From the NCBI GenBank assembly GCA_020849665.1, contig JADLFX010000011.1, positions 1-64,000 on the forward strand: 64,000 nt of DNA. Direction: 5' to 3'. Positions 28,458-37,900 of this stretch are shown here, one piece after another (positions within the stretch are counted from its first letter, which is position 1; every line of letters starts with the position of its first letter). A program made the position numbers and the translations under genes. The notes below the pieces were generated by a model. The model was not told the origin of the DNA, searched no databases, and worked only from the letters and a program-made list of their open reading frames with translations. The DNA comes from Planctomycetota bacterium (GTDB lineage Bacteria; Planctomycetota; UBA1135; UBA2386).

Positions 28458-30316
28458 TGTGCGGGATCGGCGGGATCTTCGCTACGCGACGCGACGTGCC
28501 GGTGGATTCCGGCGAACTCGCGGTCATGGCCCGGGCCCTGGCGCATCGCGGCCCGGACGGCCAGGGAGTCCACACCGGGCCCGGGTTCGGCCTCGCGCAT
28601 CGGCGCCTGGCCATCGTGGACCTCGCCCAGGGCGCCCAGCCGATGGACGACGGGACCGGGGCGGTGTGGGTCACGTTCAACGGCGAGATCTACAACCACC
28701 TGGAGCTGCGGGCCGAACTGGAGGCCGCCGGGCACCGCTTCCGCACCCGTTCGGACACCGAGGTCCTCGTGCACGGGTGGCGGGCCTGGGGCGAGGCCCT
28801 GCCGGAGCGGCTGCGGGGCATGTTCGCGTTCGCGCTGGTGGACACCGCCACGCACACGCTCTTCCTGGCCCGCGACCGCCTGGGCAAGAAGCCGCTGCAC
28901 TACCTGCAGCTCGGCGACCAGCTGCTCTTCGCCTCCGAGCTGAAGGGCCTGCTCGCCCTGCCGCGGGTGCCGCGGCGCGTGCGGCCGGAGGCGCTGGCCT
29001 GGTTCTACGCGCTGCGCTACGTGCCGGATCCGCACACGGCGTTCGCCGGCATCCACAAGCTGCCGCCGGCGCACAGCCTGGTGGTCCGGGACGGCAGGCT
29101 CACGCTGCGGCGCTACTGGGCGCTCTCGTTCGCGCACGAGGCCGGCGGCGCCCTGGCGGATCTCGAGACCCGCGCCCTGGAGCTGCTCGACGACGCCGTG
29201 CGGGTCCGCCTCATGGGCGAGGTGCCGCTCGGCGCGTTCCTGTCCGGCGGAGTGGACAGCTACGCGGTGGTCGAGAGCATGGCGCGCGCGACGCCCGGCA
29301 GGGTGGTGGCGTGCACGATCGGGTTCCCCGACCCCGCGCACGACGAACGCGCGGCGGCGCGGGCCGCCGCGGCGGCGTGCCGGGCGACCCTGCACGAGGC
29401 GGAGGTCGGTGCCGCGGACCTGCTCGACCAGGAGTGGTTCGCCAGCACGTTCGACGAGCCGTTCGCGGACGAGAGCGCGGTGCCGACCTACCACGTGAGC
29501 CGGCTGGCGCGGAGCCACGTGACCGTCGCGTTGTCCGGCGACGGGGGCGACGAGGCGTTCGCCGGCTACCGGCGCTACCGCTTCGACCGGATCGAGAACC
29601 GCGTGCGCGGGCTCCTGCCGCGCGCGCTCTGGTCGGTCCTGGGAAGCGTGTGGCCGAAGGCGGACTTCCTGCCCCGCTGGCTGCGCGGCAAGCGCACGCT
29701 GCAGAACCTGGCGCTGGACCCCGCCGAGGCGTACGCGCGCTCCGTGTCGGCGGCGCTCCCCGAGGAGGTGCTGCCGCTGCTGCGCCCGCTGGGGCTGCCC
29801 GCAGGATTCCAGCCGCTGCAGCCGGTGCTGGACGCCTACCGGGCCAGCGACGCGCGCGAGCCGCTGGGCCGGGCCGCGGCCGCAGACTTCGCCACCTACC
29901 TGCCCGGGGACATCCTGGCGAAGGTGGACCGTGCCTCGATGGCGGTGTCCCTGGAGGTGCGCTGCCCGCTCCTCGACCACCGGGTGGTCGAGTTCGCCGC
30001 CGCGTTGCCCGCGCGCCTCAAGCTGCTGGGCGGGGCCAGCAAGGGCTTCCTGCGCCACGCGCTGCGCGGCCGGCTGCCGGCCACGGCGCTGCGCCGGCGC
30101 AAGCAGGGCTTCTCGCCGCCGCTGCGGCGCTGGCTGGCCGGGCCGCTCGGCACCGCGCTGGAGGCCGCCCTGCGCGAGGGCCGGATCCGCGGGTACCTCG
30201 ATGTCGATCGGCTGGGCCGGCTCCTCGGCCGGCACCGCGCCGGCGTCGCGGACCACACGACGCTGCTCTGGGCCTCGCTGGTCCTCGAGCGTTTCCTGCG
30301 GCGGTGGCAGCCATGA
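28457..30316 (+). CDS. XrtA-associated amidotransferase (asparagine synthase-like)
   Basis: 619 aa. MCGIGGIF provides the N-terminal catalytic Cys of a class II glutamine amidotransferase. RGPDGQG, HRRLAIVDL and FNGEIYNH follow. The synthetase half has PLGAFLSGGVDSY (PP-loop), SGDGGDEAFAGY and KVDRASMAVSLEVRCPLLD. Length and neighbours match the exosortase A system-associated amidotransferase 1 group rather than house-keeping AsnB, so its target is probably a sugar or peptide of the surface polymer. This is inferred from context. Confidence 0.88.
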   Translation: MCGIGGIFATRRDVPVDSGELAVMARALAHRGPDGQGVHTGPGFGLAHRRLAIVDLAQGAQPMDDGTGAVWVTFNGEIYNHLELRAELEAAGHRFRTRSDTEVLVHGWRAWGEALPERLRGMFAFALVDTATHTLFLARDRLGKKPLHYLQLGDQLLFASELKGLLALPRVPRRVRPEALAWFYALRYVPDPHTAFAGIHKLPPAHSLVVRDGRLTLRRYWALSFAHEAGGALADLETRALELLDDAVRVRLMGEVPLGAFLSGGVDSYAVVESMARATPGRVVACTIGFPDPAHDERAAARAAAAACRATLHEAEVGAADLLDQEWFASTFDEPFADESAVPTYHVSRLARSHVTVALSGDGGDEAFAGYRRYRFDRIENRVRGLLPRALWSVLGSVWPKADFLPRWLRGKRTLQNLALDPAEAYARSVSAALPEEVLPLLRPLGLPAGFQPLQPVLDAYRASDAREPLGRAAAADFATYLPGDILAKVDRASMAVSLEVRCPLLDHRVVEFAAALPARLKLLGGASKGFLRHALRGRLPATALRRRKQGFSPPLRRWLAGPLGTALEAALREGRIRGYLDVDRLGRLLGRHRAGVADHTTLLWASLVLERFLRRWQP

Positions 30317-31473
30317 GCGCGCGGATCGTGACCTTCACGAACCTGTTCCCGTCCGCGGCATTCCCCAACCACGGGGTGTTCGTGCGGGATCGGATGCAGC
30401 GCGTCGTGGCGCGCCTCGGCGTCGAATGGACCGTGGTGTGTCCGGTGCCCGAGGCGCCGTGGCCGCTGCGGCGCTGGGTGTACCGCCGCCAGGCGGCCAT
30501 GCCCGCGGAGGAACGGGTCGGGGGCGTGCAGGTGCTGCATCCGCGCTACCGCCACCTGCCCGGGCTCGGGGTGTCGGGGCAGGCCCGCGCCATGGCGCGG
30601 GGTGCGGCGGCGGCGCTGGCGGCCCTCGTGCGGCGGGAGCGCTGCGTGGTGGATGCCCACTACGCGTATCCCGACGGCGTGGCCGCCGCGCAGCTGGCCG
30701 CGTCCCTCGGTGTGCCGTTCACGATCACCGCGCGCGGCACGGACGTGAACGTGCTCCTGCGCCGGCCCGCGCTGCAGCGCCAGATCCGCGCCTGCGCGCC
30801 TGGCGCAGGGGCGCTGTTCGCGGTGAGCGAGGCCCTGCGGCGGGCCTTCGTGGCCGTGGCCGGCGTGCCGGACGCCGCGGTGCGCCTGGCCCGCAACGGC
30901 GTGGACCTCGAGCGGTTCCGGCCCGGCGACCGCGCCGCGGCGCGCGTGGCGCTGGGCCTGCCGGACCGCGGCCCGCTGGTGCTCGGCGTCGGCCGGCTGG
31001 TCCGGGCCAAGGGCTTCCACGATCTGCTGGCCGCCCTGCGGGACCTGCCGGGCGCCACGCTGGTCCTGGTCGGCGAGGGACCCGAGCGGCACCGGCTCGA
31101 ACGCCGCGCTCCCGCCGGACGCCTCCTCTGCCTGGGGCCCTTGCCGCAGGCGCGGCTCTTGCTCGCCTATCAGGCCTGCGACGTGCTGGCCCTCCCCTCG
31201 CAGCGCGAGGGCTGGCCGAACGTCATCACCGAGGCCCTGGCCTGCGGCGTGCCGGTGGTGGCCTACGCGGCGGGCGGCATCCCGGAGATCCTCACCGATC
31301 CGCACAGCGGCACGGTCGTGCCGATCGGCGATCGCGCCGCGTTGGCCGGCGCGCTGCGGCGCTTCCTCGCGAGCCCGCCCACGCCAGGGTCGGTGCGCGC
31401 GTTTGCGACGCGCTTCGCCTGGGACGAGCCGGTGGAGCTGCTCTGCCGCACCTTCGGGGGACTCCTGGGGTGA
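30313..31473 (+). CDS. GT4-family glycosyltransferase
   Basis: 386 aa from ATG 30313 inside the stop of the previous gene. It is a GT-B fold enzyme: an N-terminal domain starting IVTFTNLFPSAAFPNHGVFV and DAHYAYPDG, a hinge at RNGVDLERFRPGD, then VLGVGRLVRAKGF and the nucleotide-sugar-binding LPSQREGWPNVITEALACGVPVVA with the retained EGxxxxxxE pair. It probably adds one sugar during repeat-unit assembly in the cytosol. Donor and acceptor cannot be told. Confidence 0.88.
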   Translation: MSARIVTFTNLFPSAAFPNHGVFVRDRMQRVVARLGVEWTVVCPVPEAPWPLRRWVYRRQAAMPAEERVGGVQVLHPRYRHLPGLGVSGQARAMARGAAAALAALVRRERCVVDAHYAYPDGVAAAQLAASLGVPFTITARGTDVNVLLRRPALQRQIRACAPGAGALFAVSEALRRAFVAVAGVPDAAVRLARNGVDLERFRPGDRAAARVALGLPDRGPLVLGVGRLVRAKGFHDLLAALRDLPGATLVLVGEGPERHRLERRAPAGRLLCLGPLPQARLLLAYQACDVLALPSQREGWPNVITEALACGVPVVAYAAGGIPEILTDPHSGTVVPIGDRAALAGALRRFLASPPTPGSVRAFATRFAWDEPVELLCRTFGGLLG

Positions 31474-32642
31474 GCGGCTATCGCATCCTCTACCACCACC
31501 GCATCCGGGCCGACGACGGTCAGGCCGTGCACGTACGCGAGCTGATCGGTGCGCTGCGCGCCGAGGGGCACGAGGTCCTGGAATGCGCGCTGGTGGCCAA
31601 GTCCGGCGCGGCCCAGGCCGGCGGCGGCGCGGCTGGCACGGGGTGGCTGCGCCACCTGCGCCTGCCGCGGCTGCTGACCGAGGCGCTGGAGATCGTGTAC
31701 GGGACGGCGGGCGCGCGGCGGGTGGTGGCCGCCGGACGGTCGTTCCGCCCGCACTTCGTCTACGAGCGCTGCGCGCTGCACTGCAGGGTGGGCCTGCTCG
31801 CCGCCCGCGCGCTCGGCGTGCCCCTGCTCCTGGAGGTGAACTCGCCGCACGTCGACGAGATGCGCGCGCTGGGCCTCCTGCGCTTCGCCGCGCGCGCGCG
31901 GGCCAGCGAGCGGATGGTGCTGGCCGGCGCCGACCGGGTCCTGGCCGTCACCCGGGTCCTGGCCGACCTGCTGGTGGCGCGCGGCGCCCGGGCCGAGACC
32001 GTGCGCGTGATTCCCAACGGTGCCGAGCCGGACCGCTACGGCCCCGAGGCCGGCGCGGCGTCCCGGACCCTGCGTGCGGGACTGCGCCTGCCGGGCGAGG
32101 CGTTCCTGCTAGGCTTCGTCGGCTACCTGCGGCCCTGGCACCGCCTCGATCTCGTGCTGGAGGCGATGCGCCGGCCCGGCCTCGAGGCCCTGCACCTGGT
32201 CCTGATCGGCGATGGTCCGGCGCTGCGGCCCACCCTGGCCGCGGCCGGGAGCGCAGGGCTCGCCGGTCGCGTGCATGCGCTGGGCCGCGTGCCGCCCGCC
32301 GACCTGCCGCCGCGGGTGGCCATGTGCGACGCGCTGCTGGTGCCGGCGATCAACGCGTACGCGTCGCCGCTGAAGCTCTTCGACGCCCTGGCGGCGGGCG
32401 TGGCGGCCGTGGCGCCGCGCCAGCCGAATCTCGAGGAGGTGTTGCGTGACGGCGAGGACGGGGTGCTCTTCCCGCCCGGCGACGCCGCGGGCCTGGCCGA
32501 ACGCCTGCGCTGGCTGGTGGACGACCGCACGCGCGCCGTGCGCCTGGGCGCGGCCGGGCGGGCCAGCCTGCTCGCGCACGAGTGGACCTGGCGGGGCAAC
32601 GCGCGCCGGGTCGTGCGGGCCTTCGAGGAGGTGGCGCAGTGA
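31470..32642 (+). CDS. GT4-family glycosyltransferase
   Basis: 390 aa from GTG 31470, 4-bp overlap. GT-B fold: YHHRIRADDGQAVHVRELIGAL at the start, LLLEVNSPHVDEM, RVIPNGAEPDRYGPE hinge, FVGYLRPWHRLDLVL, and VPAINAYASPLKLFDALAAGVAAVA in the donor site. The start motif is frequent in glycosyltransferases of exosortase-linked EPS clusters. It overlaps the exosortase gene by 4 bp. Confidence 0.86.
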   Translation: MSGYRILYHHRIRADDGQAVHVRELIGALRAEGHEVLECALVAKSGAAQAGGGAAGTGWLRHLRLPRLLTEALEIVYGTAGARRVVAAGRSFRPHFVYERCALHCRVGLLAARALGVPLLLEVNSPHVDEMRALGLLRFAARARASERMVLAGADRVLAVTRVLADLLVARGARAETVRVIPNGAEPDRYGPEAGAASRTLRAGLRLPGEAFLLGFVGYLRPWHRLDLVLEAMRRPGLEALHLVLIGDGPALRPTLAAAGSAGLAGRVHALGRVPPADLPPRVAMCDALLVPAINAYASPLKLFDALAAGVAAVAPRQPNLEEVLRDGEDGVLFPPGDAAGLAERLRWLVDDRTRAVRLGAAGRASLLAHEWTWRGNARRVVRAFEEVAQ

Positions 32643-33457
32643 GCCGCTTCGCCGTGTTCTTCCTGCCCCTGCTGATCGCGTATGCCGCGACCCTGCATTG
32701 GATGTGGGAGGTGTGGACCCTGCCCGAGTCGTACTACTCGCACGGTCCGCTCGTGCCGCTGGTGGCCGCCCTGGTCGTCTGGGCGCGGGCCGCGGCGTGG
32801 CGCGACCTGCCCGCGGCCACCGACCTGCGCGGCTTCCGGCTGCTGGCCCCGGCGCTTGCGCTGCATCTCGCTGCCGCCGCGCTCACCATCGACTCGCTCT
32901 CGGCCGCGAGCCTGGTCCTGGCCGTTCCCGGCGCGGCGTGGCTGGCCCTGGGCGCGGCGCGCGCGCGCGCCCTTGCGCCAGTGCTCGGCCTGACGGCGTT
33001 CTGCGTTCCCCTGCCGCTCTTCGTGAGCGGCCGGGTGGCGTTCACGCTCAAGGAGTGGGCCACCGGCGCTGCCCTGACGCTGGCCAACGGGACGGGCCTG
33101 GGTGCGACCCGCGCCGGCGCGTTCCTGCACGTGCCCGGCCAGGACGCCCCGCTCCTGGTGGCCGATGCCTGCGGCGGCCTGCGTTCGCTCGTGGCCCTGG
33201 CCACCCTCGGGTACTGCATCGCGTTCTTCCTGGGCGAGCAGCGCGGCGCACGGCGCTGGATCCTCCTGGCCCTGGCCCTGCCGATCGCGTTCGTGGTGAA
33301 CGTCGTGCGCATCGTGGCGCTGTGCTGGCTGGCGCGCCTGCACTCGGTGGAGTTCGCGGCCGGCAACGGCCACGACCTCGTCAACGCCCTGGCCTGGATC
33401 GTGGCGTTGGTGCTCCTGGTGCTCTGCGACCGCCTGCTGTCGCGGAGGCGGGCATGA
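32639..33457 (+). CDS. xrtA: Exosortase (XrtA-like transpeptidase)
   Basis: 272 aa from GTG 32639, mostly hydrophobic with about eight helices. SYYSHGPLVPLVAALVVW is the N-terminal exosortase signature. The catalytic triad is present: Cys178 in ADACGGLRS, Arg224 in NVVRIVALC, His245 in NGHDLVN. Exosortases cut C-terminal PEP-CTERM-like sorting signals and attach the protein to another molecule. No protein with such a tail is encoded in the window, so substrates are elsewhere. epsI follows in a 4-bp overlap, as in the XrtA group. Confidence 0.92.
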   Translation: MSRFAVFFLPLLIAYAATLHWMWEVWTLPESYYSHGPLVPLVAALVVWARAAAWRDLPAATDLRGFRLLAPALALHLAAAALTIDSLSAASLVLAVPGAAWLALGAARARALAPVLGLTAFCVPLPLFVSGRVAFTLKEWATGAALTLANGTGLGATRAGAFLHVPGQDAPLLVADACGGLRSLVALATLGYCIAFFLGEQRGARRWILLALALPIAFVVNVVRIVALCWLARLHSVEFAAGNGHDLVNALAWIVALVLLVLCDRLLSRRRA

Positions 33458-34089
33458 GGGCCGGCATCGGACGCCGCGGGGTGCTCGCCGGCGCGCTCCT
33501 GTGGACGCTGGCTCCGGCCCTGCTCTGGCTCAGCCTGCACCGCCCGTTCGCGCCGAGCCAGGGGCGTGCCGCCGCGCTGCCCGCGCGCCTGGGCGGGTTC
33601 ACCCTGGTGGACGACTACGCGCTGACCCCGCGCCACCTCGAACTGCTGGGCACCGCGGATGCCGTGTGGCGGACCTACCGGGACGGGCGCGGGCGCGAGA
33701 TCGTGGTCGTGCTCGTGCACCACGGCGCCAACTGGAAGAGCGTGCATCCGCCGCACCTGTGCATCGAGGGCAGCAACATGACCATCCGCAGCGATGGCCG
33801 CGCGGCGCTGCCGGGCGGCGGCGAGGCCGGCCGGATCCTGGCCTGGTCGCACGACCAGCAGCGTCTGGCGGTGAACCTCTACGCGTACGGCGCCCGCGGC
33901 CTGGTCACGCCGAGCTACGCGCGCTTCGTGCTGCACCATGCGCCGCGCGCGCTGTTCCGCGCCGCCACCGCCGGCTTCCTGATCCGCGTGGCGGCCTGGG
34001 CCGACGGCGAGGACGCCGCCGCTGGCGAAGCGCTCTGCGCGGAGTTCCTGGCCCTCGCGCTGCCGGCGGCCACCGAGGTGCTGCCGTGA
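33454..34089 (+). CDS. epsI: EpsI family exosortase-associated protein
   Basis: 211 aa. One N-terminal membrane anchor (GVLAGALLWTLAPALLWLSL) leads to a periplasmic domain with LPARLGGFTLVDDYAL, HHGANWKSVHPPHLCIEGSNM and SHDQQRLAVNLYAYG. The HPPxxCIEG motif is the hallmark of EpsI (DUF3485). The family is always near exosortases and is sometimes fused to them; its biochemical role is unsettled. It overlaps both neighbours by 4 bp. Confidence 0.9.
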   Translation: MRAGIGRRGVLAGALLWTLAPALLWLSLHRPFAPSQGRAAALPARLGGFTLVDDYALTPRHLELLGTADAVWRTYRDGRGREIVVVLVHHGANWKSVHPPHLCIEGSNMTIRSDGRAALPGGGEAGRILAWSHDQQRLAVNLYAYGARGLVTPSYARFVLHHAPRALFRAATAGFLIRVAAWADGEDAAAGEALCAEFLALALPAATEVLP

Positions 34090-34964
34090 AGCACGCGCTC
34101 TCGGTCGACGTCGAGGACTGGTTCCAGGTGCTCAACATGCGCGACGCCGTGGCGCGCGAGCGGTGGCCGGATCTGCCGCTGCGCTGCGTCGACGCGACCC
34201 GCCGTCTGCTGGACGTGCTGGCGCGGCACGAGGCCAGGGCCACGTTCTTCTTCCTGGGTTGGATCGCCGAGCGAGCGCCGGAGCTGGTGGCCGACGTGGC
34301 CCGTGCCGGGCACGAGATCGGCTCGCACGGCTACGACCACAGGGTGCTCGGCGAGCTGGGACCCGAGGGCTTCGCGACCGACCTGGAGCGCACCGAGTCG
34401 ATCCTGCGCGGGATCACCGGCAGTCGTCCGGAGGTGTTCCGCGCGTGCACGTGGTCGATCACCGGCCGCACGCTCTGGGCCCTGCCCGTCCTGGCCGGGC
34501 GCGGCTACCGCATCGACAGCTCGGTGTTCCCGGTGCTGCACCCCGAGTACGGCATCCGCGCGGCGCCGGCCGTGCCGTACCGGATCACGACTCCGTCGGG
34601 GACGCTGGCCGAGTTCCCGCCGCTCACGCTGCGCGTGCTCGGCCGCAGGCTGGCGGTGGGGGGCGGCGGCTACCTGCGCCTCTTCCCCGTGCGCCTCCTG
34701 GAGGCCGGCCTCCTGCAGATGGAGCGCGCCGGCTGGCCCGGCTGCGTCTACCTGCATCCCTGGGAGGTCGATCCGCAGCAGCCGCGGCAGCGGCTCGGGT
34801 TCCTGCGCGGCTTCCGCCACTACGTGAACTTGCACCGCACCCTGCCCAAGCTGGAGGTCCTGCTGCGCCGCCACGCCTTCACGACCCTGTCGGAGGCCCT
34901 GGCTCAGAGCCCGAGCTGGACCGCGAAGTGCGCCGAGTTCTCCTGGAACGGGCTCTCGGGATAG
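34086..34964 (+). CDS. Polysaccharide deacetylase, exosortase-associated
   Basis: 292 aa from GTG 34086. NodB homology domain: HALSVDVEDWFQV with the DxxDW start typical of the XrtA-associated deacetylases (TIGR03006), ATFFFLGWIAER, HEIGSHGYDHR with metal-binding His residues, RACTWSITGRT and YLHPWEVDPQQPRQ. It likely N- or O-deacetylates the surface polysaccharide. The last 61 bp overlap the 3' end of the opposite-strand TPR gene. Similarity to the family ends near TTLSEALA, so the last ~18 residues may be an extension. Confidence 0.87.
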   Translation: MKHALSVDVEDWFQVLNMRDAVARERWPDLPLRCVDATRRLLDVLARHEARATFFFLGWIAERAPELVADVARAGHEIGSHGYDHRVLGELGPEGFATDLERTESILRGITGSRPEVFRACTWSITGRTLWALPVLAGRGYRIDSSVFPVLHPEYGIRAAPAVPYRITTPSGTLAEFPPLTLRVLGRRLAVGGGGYLRLFPVRLLEAGLLQMERAGWPGCVYLHPWEVDPQQPRQRLGFLRGFRHYVNLHRTLPKLEVLLRRHAFTTLSEALAQSPSWTAKCAEFSWNGLSG

Positions 34965-37900
34965 CCGGCGGCCAGCGCGGCGAAGAGCTCGCGCGCGCGC
35001 GCCTTGGCCTCGGGCGTGGGCAGGGGCAGGTTGGCCAGCGCGCGGAAGTAGAGATGGCTGCCGTCGGCGCGGGGCTCCGTACCGGCGAGCAGTTCCTCCG
35101 CCAGGGCGTAGCGGGCCCCGCGCAGGGCCAGCAGGCCGCGGGCGTAGCGCACGGCGGGAAGGTCGGCCTGTGCGGGCGCCAGGGCGCGTGCCAGGGCGTC
35201 CTCGTCGGAAGGCAGCGAGAGTCCTGACTCCGCCCCGATCCGCGCCACTTCGGTGAGCAGGGCCGGGTCCGGCAGGTACCCCGCGACGGCGCGCAGCTCG
35301 CGCAGCGCGCGCGGCGTCTGGCCGTCCTGGTCCAGCAGGCGCGCGCGCAGGATCCAGAGCCCTACCAGCGACGGGTCGCGCGCCAGGGTCGCGTGCAGGC
35401 GTGCCAGGACCGGGGCGCGACCCTCGCGGCGCGCCAGCCGTTCGAGGCTCTGCACCGCGGTCACGGAGTCCGGATCCTTGCCGGCGGCGAAGAGGTCGAG
35501 GTGGGCGCGCAGGAGCGCGATCTCGCGGTTGCGCGCCGCGACGGCCGCGGCGTCGTTCGGACGGCGGAGGCCGCTCGCGGCCGGCGTGGCGAGGTCCACG
35601 ATCAGGTGCACGAGGGATCCGTACGCGCCGTACTGCGTGCGCGATGCCTCCGCGCGCTCCAGCAGGCGCTGGCGCGTGGCGTCGTCGGGGGTGCGCGCGA
35701 GGATCGCCCGGGCCAGGCGCGTGTACTCGGCGTAGAAGGCGCTGCGCCCCGCCTCGGGGACCTTGGCCTCCAGGAAGGCGAGCAGCTGGCGCGCGGCCTC
35801 GACCTTGCCGGCGAGGATCAGCGTCTCGACTTCCTGCACGCCCGCACGGCTGGCCTCGGGGGAGATCACCCAGAGGTTGCCCAGGAGCTGCACCGCGCTG
35901 TCCACGTCCCCCTGGCCGACCAGGATCATCTCCGCCACGCCGCGGGTGGCCACCGCCACCATGCGTGGCGTGGCCAGCTTGCCGCTCTCCTGCACGATGC
36001 GATGCAGCTCGTGGACCAGGTAGGGATCGGCCAGACGGGCCGGATCGCTGCGCTCCAGGATGCGCAGCATCTCGTCGTAGGCGGCCACGTAGCCCGGCTG
36101 CAGGAGCAGCACGCCGGTGAGGGTCTCGAGTGCGGGGATGCGCTCGTTGGCGGCGGCGAGGGCGCGGGCCAGCAGGAACCGCGAGGTGGCCTGCGGTGCC
36201 ATGCGCTCGTCCAGCGCGCGTGCCAGGGCCACGGCCCGCGGCGCCAGGCCGGCGATCGCCGGCAGGGTGAGCACGTCGAGGAGCAGTTCCGGCTCGCGCG
36301 TGGCGAGGACGCGGATCTCCTCGTGCAGGCCGCTGCCCTCCGTACCCGGCGCGAGGAGCGCGCGCAGGGCCAGCGCCGCCACGTCGGTCGGCGCGTCGCG
36401 CAGGTGCGCCTCGAGGACGGGCTGGGCCAGCGCCCCCAGGCGCAGCCGTGCCGCGACCGCGGCGCCGGCGAAGTCGGTCACCTTCACGCCGCGGAACACC
36501 TCGCGGGCCTCCTCGATGCGATTGCCCAGGGCGAGCAGCGCGGCCAGCGGCAGGGCCGCGGCCCGCCCGTCGGCGAACGTGCACGCGGCGGTGAGGTGGC
36601 GCTCCGCCGCGGCGTCGCGCCCCGCCGCGAGGGCGAGGGTGCCCGCCAGGAGGAAGACGCGGCCGTTGCGGAACGGCGCGGCCACCGGGCCATCCAGGGC
36701 CGGCTCCAGCACCCGATAGGCCGCCTCGGGCTGGCGGCGTTCGGCGAGGATCTCGGCGAGGTCCACGAGCCGGGCCGGGCGATCGCGCAGGAGTTCGCGC
36801 GCGGCGATCGCGGCGACGGCCACCGGTTCCGGCGCACCGCCCTCGGCCAGGAGCGCGGCATAGCGCAGCGCGGCTTCGCCCGCGCTGGTCAGGTCCTCGG
36901 GGAACACCACGGGGATCTGCTGCAGCAGCGCGAGCGCGGCCTCGCGCGCGCCGGACCGGGCCAGCACGTCGGCCACGCGCAGCAGTCCCACGGCCTCGGC
37001 AGGCTTGCGGGCCAGGAGGTTCGCGCCCAGGAGCTGCGCCGGTCCCAGCTCGCCGCGCGCGAGCAGCGCCTCCAGCATGCGGCGGGCGATCCAGGGGTCG
37101 AAGCCGCCCTGGAGGAGCAGGTCGAGGGTGAGGTCGTCCTCGCTCTGGCCCGTGGCGCGGCGCGCGGCGCGCAGCAGGGGCAGGGCCTCCGCATCGCCGG
37201 GATGGAACTGCAGCAGGGTCTCGAGCGCGCGGGCCGCCTCGTCGTGGGCCGCCATGCGCGTGGCCGCGCGCGCCTGCAGGAGGCGCGGCCAGCGCGCCCA
37301 GTTGAAGAGCCGCGCGGCGCGGCGCGCGCACCCAAGGGCGATCCAGGCATGGCCGCGTTCGAGCGCGAGTTCGCCGGTGGCGAGCAGCAGCACGTCGTCG
37401 CTGACGTCCTCGGGCGTGTCGCGGCCCAGCGTGAGGCACTGCGCCAGGAGCGCCTCGGCTCCCTGTCCCGACTGGGCCGCGGCCTTCTCGCTGGCCTCCG
37501 CGCGCACCCGGAGTGCCGCCTCGTCCTGCCCTGCGAGCTGCAGGCCGCGGCTGGCGTCCATCTTGGCCGGCCCGAAGTGGCCGAGGGCGACCTGCTGCCG
37601 GGCGCGATACAGGAACGCCTCCGGCCGCGCCGGGCGGACCTTGATCCACAGGGCGAAGTGCTCGTCCAACCGTGCCTGCGGCGCGCCACTCGCCTCGAGG
37701 GCACGCAGGCGCCGGTCCATCGCCCAGTGGAAGGCGTCGATCGGCCCGCGCGGCGGAGCCTGCACGCTGGCGTCCTGCACGTACCACCAGAGATGGTCGG
37801 CGACCTGCGCCGGGTGGCCCGCCAGGTCCTGGTCGAGGGCGGCCATCGCCTGCACCTCCGGCATGAGGTCCAGCATGCGCTTGCCCTGGATGTTCCACGC

